Shown here piece by piece: positions 22,395 through 33,375 of a stretch of 64,000 nt of DNA. This DNA comes from Zonotrichia leucophrys gambelii. Lineage: Eukaryota; Chordata; Aves; Passeriformes; Passerellidae. The stretch lies in the NCBI RefSeq assembly GCF_028769735.1, contig NW_026992307.1:94661-158660 (forward strand), in the 5' to 3' direction. Each line of letters starts with the position of its first letter. The first letter of the stretch is position 1. A program made the position numbers and the translations under genes. Under the pieces are notes generated by a model. That model had not been told where the DNA came from. It ran no database searches and saw only the letters and a program-made list of their open reading frames with translations.

Positions 22395-22840
22395 ATTTAA
22401 AAATTTTAAAAAGTTTATTCAACCTTAACAAAAATTACAACAAAATTACTATGGCTGGCTAGCTCATCTTCAAGATGGATGCTTCACCTTTTATACCCTG
22501 GGGGGGGGGGGGGTTGCATCAGCCAAACTTGGCCCCTCCTAAAGTCTGTCAGTCAACTCTTCTTTGCTGTTTATTGGTGGAGACTGCTTTCTTGCAACTT
22601 GATTGTAGGGTCAAATGTGCCCCCCCCCCCGCCCCAGCAACAAGCCTTTGTGTACACGCCTTCTTTGTACCTGTCCTAGATGACTCAGGCTCTCTGATGG
22701 TAACAATAACGGGGGGGGGGGGGAGAACAGAGGACATCTAAACAACAAATAACTATACATCAATAAAGCTTCTCTTACTATTCACACAGTATTTATCTCT
22801 TAATTGCAAGAGCCAATCATTCCATTATCCATCTATACCA
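22395..22840 (-). repeat. LTR family V, second copy
   Basis: Same order of blocks as 89-447, with long G and C runs (about 22500, 22620, 22711) where the first copy has none. A reversed poly-A signal (AAGTTTATTCAA) near 22410 sets the orientation. The bases 22223-22394 before it hold an AATAAATAAA signal and a possible U5 of another LTR. Confidence 0.65.
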
Positions 22841-23097
22841 GGTTGGAAAGGACCTTCAAGACCATCTTGTTTCAAGTCCTGTTCCATGGGCAGGGACACC
22901 TTCCACTAGACCAGGTTGCTCCACGCCCCATTCAACCTGGCCTAGAACACTGACAGGAATGGGGCAGCCACAGTTTTTCTGGGCAACTTGTTACATTGCC
23001 TCACCACCCTCACAGTCTATAATAGCTTCTTAATCTCTGATCTAACCCTGCCCTCTGTCATTTTGAAACCATTTCCCCTTGCCCTTGTGTGAGAGAC
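22838..23097 (-). mobile_element. CR1 LINE 3' fragment
   Basis: The + strand reads 'GGTTGGAAAGGACCTTCAAG', 'GGGCAGGGACACCTTCCACT', 'CAACCTGGCCTAGAACACT' and 'GGGGCAGCCACAG', which is the antisense of the well-known CR1 3' region. It is about 260 bp, truncated at both ends. CR1 is the main LINE of birds and other sauropsids. Confidence 0.85.
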
Positions 23098-23547
23098 TGA
23101 AATGTTAATGGTAAATGACTCAAAACAATTTCCCATTTGTGGAGGCAGACAGGGTGCTTTTCTGAGGCCAGGTTTGCACCTCCCCTATCCCCTGAGGGGG
23201 AGGAGGTGTGTGTTGGGAAGTGTGGCGATAAAGCACAAGACAGAGAGGGTGAACACCCACCACCGGAGGCAAAAAGCTGGGTTTTGAGCCAGATAAGAAG
23301 CAGACATTTTGGAGACAGGATAGTGCTTTTTATCATGCCAATTGTCCCCCCTTATACCCACCTCACCCCCTTGACAGGGGAGGTGCCTGGGCATTCCCAC
23401 ACATACCTGAACCCATTGAACTCTATGTTTTGTGGGTTTCCCTTGCCCCTGAAGAATGAAGATTACAACTCACTTTAACCAACAAACATCGAAATTGCAA
23501 CAATCAAATCTTGTAGATGGATTTACAGGTGGTGATATCTTTCTACT
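23098..23547. other. Unassigned segment, probably LTR-derived
   Basis: No gene motifs. It has a GAGGGGGAGGAGG patch near 23200 and a TTTTTATCATG patch that could be a reversed poly-A region. No boundaries were found. Confidence 0.35.
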
Positions 23548-23656
23548 CCTTCCTTCCTTCCTTCCTTCCTTCCTTCCTTCCTTCCTTCCTTCCTTCCTTC
23601 CTTCCTTCCTTCCTTCCTTCCTTCCTTCCTTCCTTCCTTCCTTCCTTCCTTCCTTC
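23548..23656. repeat. (TTCC)n microsatellite
   Basis: About 27 uninterrupted TTCC units (GGAA on the other strand). Its length is likely to be polymorphic and may be imprecise in the assembly. Confidence 0.97.
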
Positions 23657-23713
23657 GCAATATACAGAATAAATAGACTCCACAATCTGATGTAGTTATG
23701 AAGTGAGTATGTA

Positions 23714-24265
23714 TGTCAGTGCCCAGCACAAGCGAGATAGCTCTCGTGAAAACTTGTGCCCCAAGCCTCGGTTTGACTCACATCTTTATTCACAAAGGTG
23801 TTCCATATGCAATACATTACAAAACTTTTTCATACATATTGAACCCCTGGCCCTGCCTGTCCTCGCTTTGCATGGTAATTAGATCCACGCCCTTCTGGGC
23901 ATGCGTTGTTTGCTGTGGTGGTCGCACGGGGGGTCTGTGGTGGTCTCTGAGGCTGAAGATTGTGGTCTTCCTCATGATTGCACTTTTGAACTTTTCTCCT
24001 TTGCTTGTGCACTTTTGGTCCCTTGGTGCTTATCTGAGTACGTCTGTCGGTCTTGATGAGCTTGGAGACAGAGGAGCCCCTTTATCTGGGTTCCTTGCAT
24101 CCCTTGGTCTTCTCCCAGTATTGTTCTTTATGCAAGAAGCTTCAAAAATTTGTATTTTCCTATGCCCTTTGTACCATGGCAGAGGTTTCTTAAGTAAAAA
24201 GGTTAAAATTCAAAACATAATTCTACAAGCTAAAATTTAAATGCTTAATTCATATTGCTAACTCA
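23714..24265 (-). repeat. LTR-like segment
   Basis: Begins TGTCAGTGCCC; a reversed poly-A signal (CATCTTTATTCAC) lies near 23788, which suggests a minus-oriented LTR. The 175-codon open frame that crosses it has no recognisable content. The ends are tentative. Confidence 0.4.
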
Positions 24266-24378
24266 AGTGAACTCCAAAAATCTTTATTTCCCGTCCTTCC
24301 TTCCTGCCTTCCTGCCTTTCTCTCCCTTTTTCTCTCTTTCTCTTTCTCTCTCTATTTCTGTCAGGAAAATTAACCCAG
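24266..24378. repeat. Pyrimidine-rich low-complexity tract
   Basis: Runs of TTCC, TGCC and TCTC between 24294 and 24360, directly left of the family Z LTR. Confidence 0.7.
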
Positions 24379-25807
24379 TGTCGTGGTTTGAGAGGAAGTG
24401 AGTTTTTTGGGATGCCGTGGTCAAACTAATAGGTGCTCAGATTTGAATATCGGCACTTGGTGTGGCTATTGAGGACATGGGTACGCTTCTGAGAACACGG
24501 GGGGTTAAAAGCAGAGAACTCTCACAAAAACTTTTTCTTGTGTTCTGGTGGTGAAAGAGTTCAGACCTCCCCTGCCCAGCTGCTGCCGGCTGGGCGGGAG
24601 AAGGGAAGCCATGCGATCGGGTGAGGTGAGCCAGGGCTCTGAAGATGGAAGGATGAAGGAGCACCAAGAAGCATTGGGCAGCTCCTTCTTCAGGAGAGAA
24701 AGAGCCGGTGTCTGTGCCTGTGCCACCTTAAGATTTGATAGCATGGCTGGCTCAGAAGGAAAAGAGGGGGATGTAGCCAGAAAGTGCCCGGCAGGGCAGC
24801 CGTAGGAGTTCTAGTCAGGCAGAGCCTGAGATTTTTAACCCTTTTCTTAGATGACAAAAACCTTACAAATGCTGACCCTCCTGGAGCTGAATGAGAAGAG
24901 AGATAGGGATGAATAGCAGGAAATGAGCAAGTGTAATGCAAGTTTGTGCAAGTGAAAGATGTCCGAGAGAAGTTGAGAAGAATTCTAGGTAGCGGGAGAT
25001 GATGGAGTAGCCTTTAGCTGGACTTTTCTTGTATAGCCATGGACAGAAACATTTTTCCTGTGACACAGAGACTGCATCTAAGGAGAGGCAATGGCTCAGA
25101 TCCAAGAGAGTTCAATGTTGTTATGTGAAGGAGTGTGTGAACAGAGACGACAGGTGAGGAGAGTGGTTGGTGCCCTCAATCTTCAGTAGATGAGAAGATC
25201 TCTGTTTTTGAGACCCCTCAGCCCCAAGGAGTGAAATTTGGAGGGGACAGGTGTCCCAAAAGTGAGAGACTGTACTCTTTTTAGAATTAGACAAAGCACC
25301 CTTAAAAAGAAAACCCTAGAAGCAGCTCTAGTCCATATGCAGTGGTGGGAGCACTAGACATAGAAAGAAGATGTCACGATAGCAAATGTTCTCCAGGTGG
25401 TGCCACATGTGACATAGAAACACACAAAGTTTCAACTGTGTTTCCAAGAGAAGCCTATGGCACAAGAAAGACTCCTCTCCTCTTGATGAACTGAGAACTG
25501 ATTATCTGAAAAGTAGTGATAGACTGAGAGTTAGTAATCTGAGAGATGGCAACTGAATTGAGAGTCTAAAGTTTTGTCTTACTGTGATGTATTAGGAATT
25601 TGGTTGGAGAGAAGAAGAATGTTTGGAAAGTTTTCATCCTGAGTTCTGTGTGTTTCTTTTATATATTGTAAGTTAATAAAGTTTTTTTCCTTCTATTTCT
25701 AAGCTAGAGCCTGCTTTGCTCTATTCCTAATCACATCTCACAGTAGACAGCAGAGAGAATGTATTTTCATAAGAGCACTAGCATTGCACCAGTGTCAAAC
25801 TGTGGCA
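24379..25807 (+). repeat. LTR family Z, long LTR, first copy
   Basis: Begins TGTCGTGGTTTGAG and ends TCAAACTGTGGCA, giving imperfect inverted ends of about 13 bp. It parallels 46208-47523 throughout: 'GGGTTAAAAGCAG', the 'GGCTGGAC/ACTTTTCT' block, AATAAAGT near 25677 and 'CACATCTCACAG'. No matching TSD is seen here, so it may have been rearranged. Confidence 0.8.
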
Positions 25808-25821
25808 CACACAAACACCAG

Positions 25822-26172
25822 TGTCGAAGGAAGGGGACCAAGACACCAGTTGGTTCATCATGGCCCCTCAGGTCCGGTCCGGTCCCGGTCCCTCAGGTCC
25901 TTCTGGTCCAGTTTATTGAAGAAAGTATCAAACACTTATACAGCAAAAAATAAGGTTATGAATATTCTGTAAGCCAAGCAATCTATTGGTTAAACTATGG
26001 CATTAACTCATCCTCATTCCTTAGGGGTTACATCTCTCTTTTCTCATGTCTCTTTCACTGTTTGTTATTATACTACAGCTAGTCTCAAGGACACACTATC
26101 TACACAGGTGCAGGACTTGGAATTAGCCATGGTTTTGTACTTTTCCATTTTCTAGCAGCTAAATTCCCAACA
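25822..26172 (-). repeat. 3' LTR of N1
   Basis: Starts TGTCGAAGG and ends CCCAACA on the + strand (TGTTGGG...CGACA in element orientation). By eye it differs from the 5' LTR at roughly a dozen sites in 351 bp. It contains a direct repeat 'GGTCCGGTCCGGTCCCGGTCC' family near 25870. Confidence 0.9.
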
Positions 26173-26200
26173 TCTCCCCTGTTTTTATTTTTTTTAAAAA
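26173..26200 (-). other. Polypurine tract of N1
   Basis: In element orientation AAAAACAGGGGAGA precedes the TGTTGGG of the 3' LTR with no gap, as required for plus-strand priming. Confidence 0.8.
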
Positions 26201-26479
26201 AAGAGTTTTATGGGCTAACTGTCACACTTTTTGTAACACAAAAATAGGCAATTTTAACAACTAAACAGTATTTTCATCTAGCAAGGTTTCTCTTTTACAA
26301 AATATTTAAGCCAGGAAAACAAACCAAAAAGGCTATCACTACTTATATGATACGTTATATGACAGATACTTCAAACAAAAATGGCTTTACTCACAAATAC
26401 TTCTAATTGTCCTTTTTAACTAAAGTTTCTCTGATGTTCACAACAACACTTTGCACACAAGTCATAAAATAAATGCTTA

Positions 26480-26800
26480 TCATAAAAGCATAAATCTAAC
26501 ATCACTTAATAGCACTTAAAACACTTAAAGTATTTAAATTTAACAGAACTTAACCTTAACAGAACTTAACTGACTTTAAATTTTATAACACTTAAACTTA
26601 ATATAATTTAAACTTAACAGAATCTAACCTTACTTAAACTTAATAACACTTAAACTTAACAAAAATTAAACTGAACAGCACTTAAACCTAGCAGGAAATA
26701 AACTTAACAGCATTTAACATTTAATGGCACTTAATAAACAATTTAACCTTAACTACTTAGTAACAAATAAAACTTATTATAAAAATAGAATATAGCATTT
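26480..26800. repeat. Degenerate CTTAAA tandem array in N1
   Basis: The words ACTTAAAC, CTTAACAG and ACTTAATA recur about every 10-20 bases. On either side the composition stays AT-rich (26200-27270) without reading frames. It resembles the slippage-grown filler of other non-autonomous retroelements. Confidence 0.75.
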
Positions 26801-27275
26801 ACTATAACTTACTTACAGGCCTGATTCTAAAATACTAAACTAAAACAACTTTCTTCACGTGTTTGCTGCAGCATTTTTATACTTGAATGCACTTAAACAT
26901 AAAAAGTTTGTTTAAGGTATACCTGTAAAAAATTCTTTTAAATTCAGTGTTTGCTTTTACCTTTACCACATTTAAACAAAGCTTAAAAAACACAAAGAGC
27001 ATACTTATTACATCTTACTTATACAATCACTTTAACACATTTTTAACATTTTTAAATTTTTCAAAATACAATTTTAGAGTCTGATGTTCTACTGACTAAG
27101 TTATTTTGGGCTTTTGATGTCTAAAGTCGGTTAGGAAAAACAAAAGTCCCTTTTAACACTTATGTGAGAAATGCTGGCGTAATGGTCCTTGGTGTCGTTT
27201 GTTTATTATCACTGGTATCTTAATTGCAGTAGGAATCTTTCTTTTGTTGACAAGAGTCATATTTCTTATGGCTGT

Positions 27276-27848
27276 CTAACTGAAGCTTCGGAGAGGGCGA
27301 GCCCCCTGTGCTGGGCTCTGTTTCACAAGATGCGCCGGCAGGCTGGCTCCGCTGCAGCCACCGCCGGTCGGAGCGCTCCCCCCGCGGCTGCTTCGCTCCC
27401 CCCGCAGCTGCTCGGCGCGGCTTCCTCCGCGCTGGGTGCGGCGCAGCCCCCCCGCGCTCGGCTCCCGCGGCGGCTCCCGCGACGCGTGGCTTGGCTTCCG
27501 CCCTCCCCCGGCTGCGCTACCGCCGCTGCGCCCATGCCGAGTTTGGAGTAGGATAGCTCGGCAGGCGTCCCGAACCGCGGCTGCTGCCTTGCACTCAGAA
27601 ATATGCTGAAGCAGTGTGTGGTGTATCACTTGCCATTGCTGGCTCAGTTTCTTTGCTGGCTTATCATCTTCTAACACTGCTTCCCACAGTATATCTCTAG
27701 ATTTTTTCCGTTCTAAGAGTTCATAGACTGTATGAGGGTTAAGGAAAATTTCTTCAGCGTATTCGTAGGCTAATAACAAATTTATCCCCTTTATCTCTTG
27801 CCATTTTAGATATGCGGCTAATAACTTATATGCTGCTTGCCTTTTCAT
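27276..27848 (-). pseudogene. gag: gag-like frame of N1
   Basis: A 190-codon open frame begins with ATG 218 bases after the 5' LTR. The first 115 residues are helical and charged ('LLAAYLKWQEIKGI', 'EEIFLNPHTVYELLERKKSRD'), similar in character to a matrix domain. The rest is Gly/Arg/Ser-rich and encoded by a CpG-rich patch (about 27310-27560), unlike the AT-rich remainder. I cannot assign it to a named gag family. It may keep RNA packaging signals rather than encode a working protein. Confidence 0.6.
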
Positions 27849-28044
27849 ACCTCTTTATTTTTTCGTGAGCGCTCTTGCAGCTTTCCAGGCTCCGGCAGCA
27901 CGTAATGGCTGGAGTCACCGATGTGAACCCCAAGGGTGCTTCAAAATTCCGGCACCGTCTCGGCTGTGAACGAGACCCAGATCCAACTTCCTCGACCGTG
28001 GCGTGCTCTCTCCCCCTTTTTCTTTTAGTCGAGACGAGGGGGAT

Positions 28045-28062
28045 CAGCGTTCAGGGTCACCA
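28045..28062 (-). other. Primer-binding site of N1
   Basis: In element orientation TGGTGACCCTGAACGCTG stands three bases (TAA) after the CA end of the 5' LTR. The tRNA is not assigned. Confidence 0.75.
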
Positions 28063-28065
28063 TTA

Positions 28066-28416
28066 TGTTGAAGGAAGGGGACCAAGACACCAGTTGGTTC
28101 ATCATGGCCCCTCAGGTCCGGTCCGGTCCCGGTCCCTCAGGTCCTTCTGGTCCAGTTTATTGAAGAAAGTATCAAACACTTATACAGCAAATAATAAACT
28201 TATGAATATTCTGTAAGCCAAGCAATCTATTGGTTAAACTATAGCATTAACTCATCCTCATTCCTTAGGGGTTACATCTCTCTTTTCTCATGTCTCTTTC
28301 ACTATTTGTTATTATATTACAACTAGTCCCAAGGACACACTATCTACACAGGTGCAGAACTTGGAATTAGCCATGGTTTTATACTTTTCGATTTTCTAGC
28401 AGCTAAATTCCCAACA
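28066..28416 (-). repeat. 5' LTR of N1
   Basis: 351 bp, starting TGTTGAAGG and ending CCCAACA on the + strand. It matches the 3' LTR along its whole length. Confidence 0.9.
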
Positions 28417-28433
28417 CACCAGAGGTTTATGTC

Positions 28434-28743
28434 TGTGAAAAACAGAGTTCGCTCCTTAGAATGTTTTAAAGTTTAATAAAAATAGGATAAAAGGACAGTA
28501 TTTCCAGCCCTGGGGTGCTCCTGGCCAGAGCCAAAGAACAGCCAGTACATACAAAGTGTTATCTTTATAGCGGTACATCACTGAGGTACATGTATATTCA
28601 TGTCTTTCATGCATTATTCAAACATTCTTGTGAACTTTCTGATGTTTTAGGAACTCCTTTGTTTGGCTTCGTCACACTGACTTATCTGCATGACATCCTG
28701 TTTATCATGTCAATATGTTTAATTTCTTGTTGTGTCTCCATGT
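28434..28743 (-). repeat. LTR of the G2 superfamily, minus orientation
   Basis: In minus orientation the end reads 'CCTATTTTTATTAAACTTTAAAA' then 'GCGAACTCTGTTTTTCACA', the same plan as the G2 LTR end ('CTTTATTAAACTTTTAAA...TTTTCACA'). N1 is inserted 17 bp beyond that end. Its 5' start overlaps or abuts the P1 LTR. Confidence 0.6.
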
Positions 28744-29102
28744 CACAGACATCTTTTCATTAAAATCTTTTCTTTAGGATTTTTCCTGCTGAAACTGAGA
28801 AGTTTCAGCAACAAAGTGTAAACAATGGTTATCTGCAGCTGTGGAATGCAACAGGTGGATCTGTGATTGGTCTCGGGTGGATGTTTGGATTTACTGACCA
28901 CTCACAGCAGAGCTGGGTCTCACTTTCTGCTGGGACACAGACATTTGTTATTAATTCCTTTTCTATTCTTAGCTTAGTTAGCCTTCTGAGAACTTTCTCT
29001 CTATTCTTTTAGTATAGTCATGATGTAATATATATCATAAAATAATAAATCAAGTCCTTCTGAACATGAGGTCAACATTCTTGTCTCTCTCTTCATCCTG
29101 CA
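28741..29102 (+). repeat. LTR of P1 arm 1
   Basis: Begins TGTCACAGACATC. It is the mirror of 33376-33737. AAAATAATAAATC near 29038 is the poly-A region. A primer-binding-like 'TTGGTGAACCCCGAGTGAG' follows at about 29125, and the same is seen on the minus strand near 33353. Confidence 0.8.
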
Positions 29103-29349
29103 ACCCTTGCAAGACCTGTGAAAATTGGTGAACCCCGAGTGAGTAAGGAGGACAAACCATCAATTGGTGACTCCCAGAGGAGCAATTGCTGCACTGGGTA
29201 AACCCTGAATGTGTGTGATTGATGGTTGCTTCACAAGTGACCACAGAAGTGGATTCTAGCCAGGAGCTGAAGAACTGAAGATCCTGATTTGGACAGAGTT
29301 CACAGCAAGGCTGACCACAAAGACAACCTTCTGAAAAGCCTCCAGGAGA

Positions 29350-31260
29350 ATGGCTGGAAAGCTCAGCACCATGGAGCTGGCCAGAGCATGCTGGACTCTG
29401 TCAAAAGGTTCTGTTGGCTTTTCCCTTCCTGATGATCCTGGCCTTCGCAGTTTGTGGCTGCAAAGGTGGTGGGGCATTCCCACCAGGGCCGAGGTTCCTT
29501 TCTCCCCTTCAGAGGGGAAACTTATTGTCCTCTGGCAAAAATGGAGTGAAGAGGATGGAATTCTTGGAATTTTCCTGTCAGAAAGACATTTCTAAGAGTT
29601 TTTTCGATGGGCAAAGCTTTTTGGGTTTTTTATGAATGTGCTATATGGCCTGGATGTTTTTGTATGGCAGCGCATGGAATCCATTTTCCAAGTCCTTTTG
29701 GACCGTGGTTTGGACCGTGGTTCTCCCCCCCCCCCCCCCCCCCCGTGGTAGATAGGGACAGGCGATCAGAAGATCACGCGACGTGACGGAAAGCACAGGA
29801 CTCCTTTTCCCCCTAATCCCTTAAGAGATCACCCTAGGAATGTAATCAGGAATGCAGCTCCCCTCACGATAGTAGTGCTAGTAACTTTCCACTCCCAGTA
29901 ACTTTCCACTCCTTACTAACCACAGATGGTACTGCAGACCCCTCTGACGTAGAGAGACCCCTTAGACTATAAAACCCCATGAGATGAGATAATAAACGCC
30001 TTTGACTGTCCACCACATTGGTGTCTGCATGCTTCTCTGGCCCGAGCGACCCTGGAGAGTTGGGTCGCCGTGCTGTTCCTTGAAACCAGGTTGCCTTGCC
30101 TTATACCAGAAGGCAACACCCCCGCCCCCGTACTTTACCTAACATTTAAGGCACTCTTTCCAGTCTTGGAACAAAGAGCAGTTGCTTTTCCTTGGATTGC
30201 TAACTGAAACGGGCTTGCTCCATTTCCCCCGTCTCCAGCAGGAGAAGACCCTTTGGGGGAGGATCTGCTGCTTCCCAGCCCCCCTGCATCCCGGCGGGGG
30301 GGCGAAGTTTCGCCGGGAGCTGAAGTTTTTTTCTCTGCGTCTTCGGAGCATGCCCAGATGGAGCAGTCTTTCTCCCCTCCTTCTCTCTCCGGGTGATGAA
30401 GAGTGGGCGGCACTGCCCCGGCCGGCGCTGCGAGCACCGCCCCTGCCAGCCCCGCGAGCACCGCCCAGACCCGCCCTGCGGCCGCCTTCCCGGGCGCTCC
30501 CGCCCGCGCCTCCGCCGGCTTCCACGCCTGCGTCTGAGAGCTCAGAAATACCGCTCCCCGTGGCTGAGCCACTGTTGCTAGGCGACAGCGATCCTCCGCT
30601 GCCACTCCCCCCGGCTGTTCTGCCGCTGCCCGAGCCGGCTCCGCCGCTGCCTGTGTGCACTCCGCCGGAGACTGCGACTGCGCCTCCTCAGCTGACCCCA
30701 GAGCCAGGGGCAGAAGACGCTGCCGACCCCACGCCGTGCCCGCCAGCCTCTCCCACAGAGACGGAGCAGCCTGCGATCCCGCTGCTCCTGGCAGCAGCTG
30801 CCGCGGCCGCTCCTGCACCCAGCGTGGCTTCCCCCCCGAATTTTTCGGGTCTTCCCGGGGCTGCCCCTGCAGGGGAAGCTGGGACAGGGGAAGAGGGCGT
30901 CGGTCTCTCCTTCCGTGGGGGAGGCGGGGCTCACCAGCTGGCTGTGGGTGCAGCCCGTCTGCTGGCTTTCAAGATCAACGTTCTTGGCAGCTTGGGGGGT
31001 GGTTGGTCAGTTGCTGCCCCTTGGAGGTTGCCATCTCTGCCGCCCCTTGTGCGCCCCAGTGGCGAGGGGCAGGTGGGCCCTGAAAGTTCTGCCTTTGGTC
31101 CTCAGCCCAGAGGTGGTGGTGCCGTGAGGCAGATGGGAGACACACCTGTTGCATTTGCATTGCAGGGGCAGAGGGCACAGCGGGAAGCGATCATGGCTTG
31201 CTTGCTGTGGGGAACAGGCTTGCTGCAGAAAAGTCCATCAATATTTATCAAAAGCCATTG
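29350..31260 (+). pseudogene. gag: gag of P1 arm 1, broken by an LTR
   Basis: The frame from 29350 starts 'MAGKLSTMELARACW' and holds 'KLIVLWQKWSEEDGI', a betaretrovirus-like matrix motif; it shifts frame after about 80 codons. After the LTR insertion at 29746-30117 a 359-codon open frame (30182-31261) continues with a long Pro/Ala-rich region and 'GQRAQREAIMACLLWGTG'. Downstream frames to 31410 still look gag-like. Capsid, nucleocapsid and pol are missing. The proline-rich part is very GC-rich and reads open on several frames. Confidence 0.65.
29746..30117 (+). mobile_element. Solo LTR in P1 arm 1, TSD CCCCCG
   Basis: 372 bp, TGGTAGATAGGG to AAGGCAACA, with CCCCCG on both sides (29740-29745, 30118-30123). 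It has CTATAAAACCCC near 29968 and AATAAACG near 29992, followed by a U5. The matching place in arm 2 (about 32760) lacks it. The left flank is a run of about 18 C, so its exact length may be uncertain. Confidence 0.85.
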
Positions 31261-31822
31261 ACAGTCATCAAACAATTGCAAGCAATTTTGAGTCAACTTC
31301 TGGAATGTCTTGGCCACAGCCCTTCATTGAACAACTTTGGGCTGAAGCTAATTTTTGGCCCTTCAGTGCTTCAGAGCTGCTGCCAGCTATTTCAACTGTA
31401 TTACTGTATTTAATTAAATTGGGTTTTTTGGTTTTTTTTTGGTTTGTTTTTTTTTTTTTGTGATCGAAAAAGAGCAGCAGCAGCAGAGCAGCCAGAGAGA
31501 GGCCCTGGGGGGCCCTGGTCCATGGAGAGGGATCATGAACCCCAGATCTGTCCCACAGAAAGGCGGGCCAGGACCAGTAGGGGAAAGCAAAACCCCCAAA
31601 CCCATCAGGAGGCCGGGAGGTGGCCCTGGGCCAGAGACCTGAGCTCAACAGCCCAGGCCCAAGCCACAAGGCAGGCTCTGCCTTGCTGCAGGCCTGCACC
31701 CTGCTGCCAGTACAATGGCAGAACGGGTGGCCAGATGCCTCCTTTCCCCTAAATCACCAAGGCCTGCCAGCAGTGAGGGAACAGAAGAAACCCCAAGAAT
31801 CCTCATTTCGGGTCTAGGAATG
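31216..31822. other. Central spacer of P1
   Basis: The left part (to about 31415) continues the arm 1 gag frame; then comes a T-rich run (31420-31460) and a purine-rich, CCCAGG-rich part without motifs. The right part from about 31650 may continue arm 2 gag. Nothing here is mirrored. Confidence 0.5.
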
Positions 31823-33128
31823 TTTGTTCCCCACAGCAAACAAGCGATGATCGCTTCCCGCTGTGCCCTCTGCCCCTGCAATGCAAATGCAGCAGGTGTG
31901 TCTCCCATCTGCCTCACGGCACCACCACCTCTGGGCTGGGGACCAAAGGTAGAACTTTCGGGACCCACCTGCCCCTCGCCACTGGGGCGTACGAGGGGCG
32001 GCAGAGAGATTCGCCCCCCCAAGGGAAAGCGACTGACCAACCACCCCTCAAGCTGCCAAGAATGCTGATTTTGAATGCAGGCAGGCGGGCTGCACCCACA
32101 GCCAGCTGGCGAGCCCCGTCTCCTCCACGGAAGGAGAGACCGGTGCCCTCTTCCCCTGTCCCAGCTCCCCCTGCAGGGGCAGCCCCGAGACAACCCGAAA
32201 AACTCGGGGGGAAAATTGCGCTGGGTGCAAGAGCCGCCGCGGCAGCTGCTGCTGGGAGCGGCAGAACCGCAGGCTGCTCTGCCTCTGCGGGAGAGGCTGA
32301 CAGGCATGACACGGGATTGGCAGCGTCTTCTGCCGGCTCCGGGATTGGCTGCGGAGGCGGCGAGGCCGGAGAGGGGGCTGGCGGAGGCAGCGAGGCCGGT
32401 GAAGGGGCGGGCAGGACCGCCCGGTGAGGCGGCCGCGGGGCGGGTCCGGGCGGTGCTCGCAGCGCTGGCCGGGGCGGTGCCGCCCACTCTTCATCCCCCG
32501 GAGAGAGAGAAGGGGGGGAGAAAGACCGCTCCATCTGAGCCTGCTCCGAAGACGCAGTAAAAAAACTTTGGCTCCCGGCGAAACTTCGCCCCCCCCGCCG
32601 GGATGCGGGGGGCTGGGAAGCAGCAGATCCTTCCCCAAAGGGTCTTCTCCTGCTGGAGACGGGGAAAATGGGGCTTGCCCTGTGCAGTTAGCAATCCAGG
32701 GAAAAACAACTGCTCTTCCTTCCAAGACCGGAAAAAGTGCCTTAAATGTTGGGTAAACTCTTGGGTGTCCGAATCCACGGTCCAAAAGGACTTGGAAAAT
32801 GGAATTCCATGCACTGCCATACAAAAACATTCAGGCCATATAGCACATTTGTAAAAATCCCAAAAAGCTTTGCCCATCGGAAAAACTCATAGAAATCTGT
32901 CTCCAACAGGAGAATTCCGTCCTCTTCACCCCATTTTTGCCAAAGGGCAATAAGTTTCTCCTCTGAAGGGGAGAAAGGAACCTCATCCTCTATGGGAGTA
33001 GTACTCCACATCAGCAGCCACAAACTATGAAGGGCTGCATTTTCAGGAAGGGAAAAGCCAACAGTACCTTTTGACAGAGTCCAGCATGCTCTGGCCAGCT
33101 CCATGGTGCTTCTGCGCTGTCCGAACAT
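31823..33128 (-). pseudogene. gag: gag of P1 arm 2
   Basis: The minus frame 33128-32742 reads 'STMELARACWTLSKGTVGFS', 'FSPSEEKLIALWQKWGEEDG' and 'LFGIFTNVLYGL', extending the matrix domain beyond the break seen in arm 1. The proline-rich part follows at 32534-31914 and ends in the 'GQRAQREAI' block. It is uninterrupted by the LTR of arm 1 but has frameshifts. The start in arm 2 is altered upstream ('MFGQRR'). Confidence 0.7.
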
Positions 33129-33375
33129 CTTTCTGGAGGCTTTTCAGAAGGTTGTCTTTGTGGTCAGCCTTGCTGTGAACTCTGTCCAAATCAGGATCTT
33201 CAGTTCTTCAGCTCCTGGCTAGAATCCACTTCTGTGGTCACTTGTGAAGCAACCATCAATCACACACATTCAGGGTTTACCCAGTGCAGCAATTGCTCCT
33301 CTGGGAGTCACCAATTGATGGTTTGTCCTCCTTACTCACTCGGGGTTCACCAATTTTCACAGGTCTTGCAAGGGT

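Larger units (their letters stand above)
25822..28416 (-). mobile_element. Non-autonomous provirus N1, complete, TSD CACCAG
   Basis: Two near-identical LTRs (25822-26172 and 28066-28416) enclose 1.9 kb. The element is flanked by the 6-bp duplication CACCAG (25816-25821, 28417-28422). In minus orientation it has a 5' LTR, a primer-binding site three bases on, one gag-like frame, about 1 kb of AT-rich DNA and a polypurine tract before the 3' LTR. No trace of protease, RT, integrase or env was found. It must have been mobilised by proteins from another element. Confidence 0.9.

Noticed and set aside
23456..23695. Frames of repeated Leu-Pro-Ser-Phe or Lys-Glu-Gly-Arg
   Set aside because: They are translations of the (TTCC)n microsatellite.
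23713..24240. 175-codon open frame
   Set aside because: No known motif, and it lies across an LTR-like segment with a reversed poly-A signal.
26480..26800. Regular repeats that might suggest a CRISPR array
   Set aside because: Words are short, irregular and without constant spacers, inside a eukaryotic provirus.
30135..30818. Long open frame on the minus strand opposite P1 arm 1 gag (and similar antisense frames at 32062-32560)
   Set aside because: The region is very GC-rich and lacks stops in most frames. The plus frame in arm 1 and its mirror in arm 2 carry the gag order, so the antisense frames are by-products.
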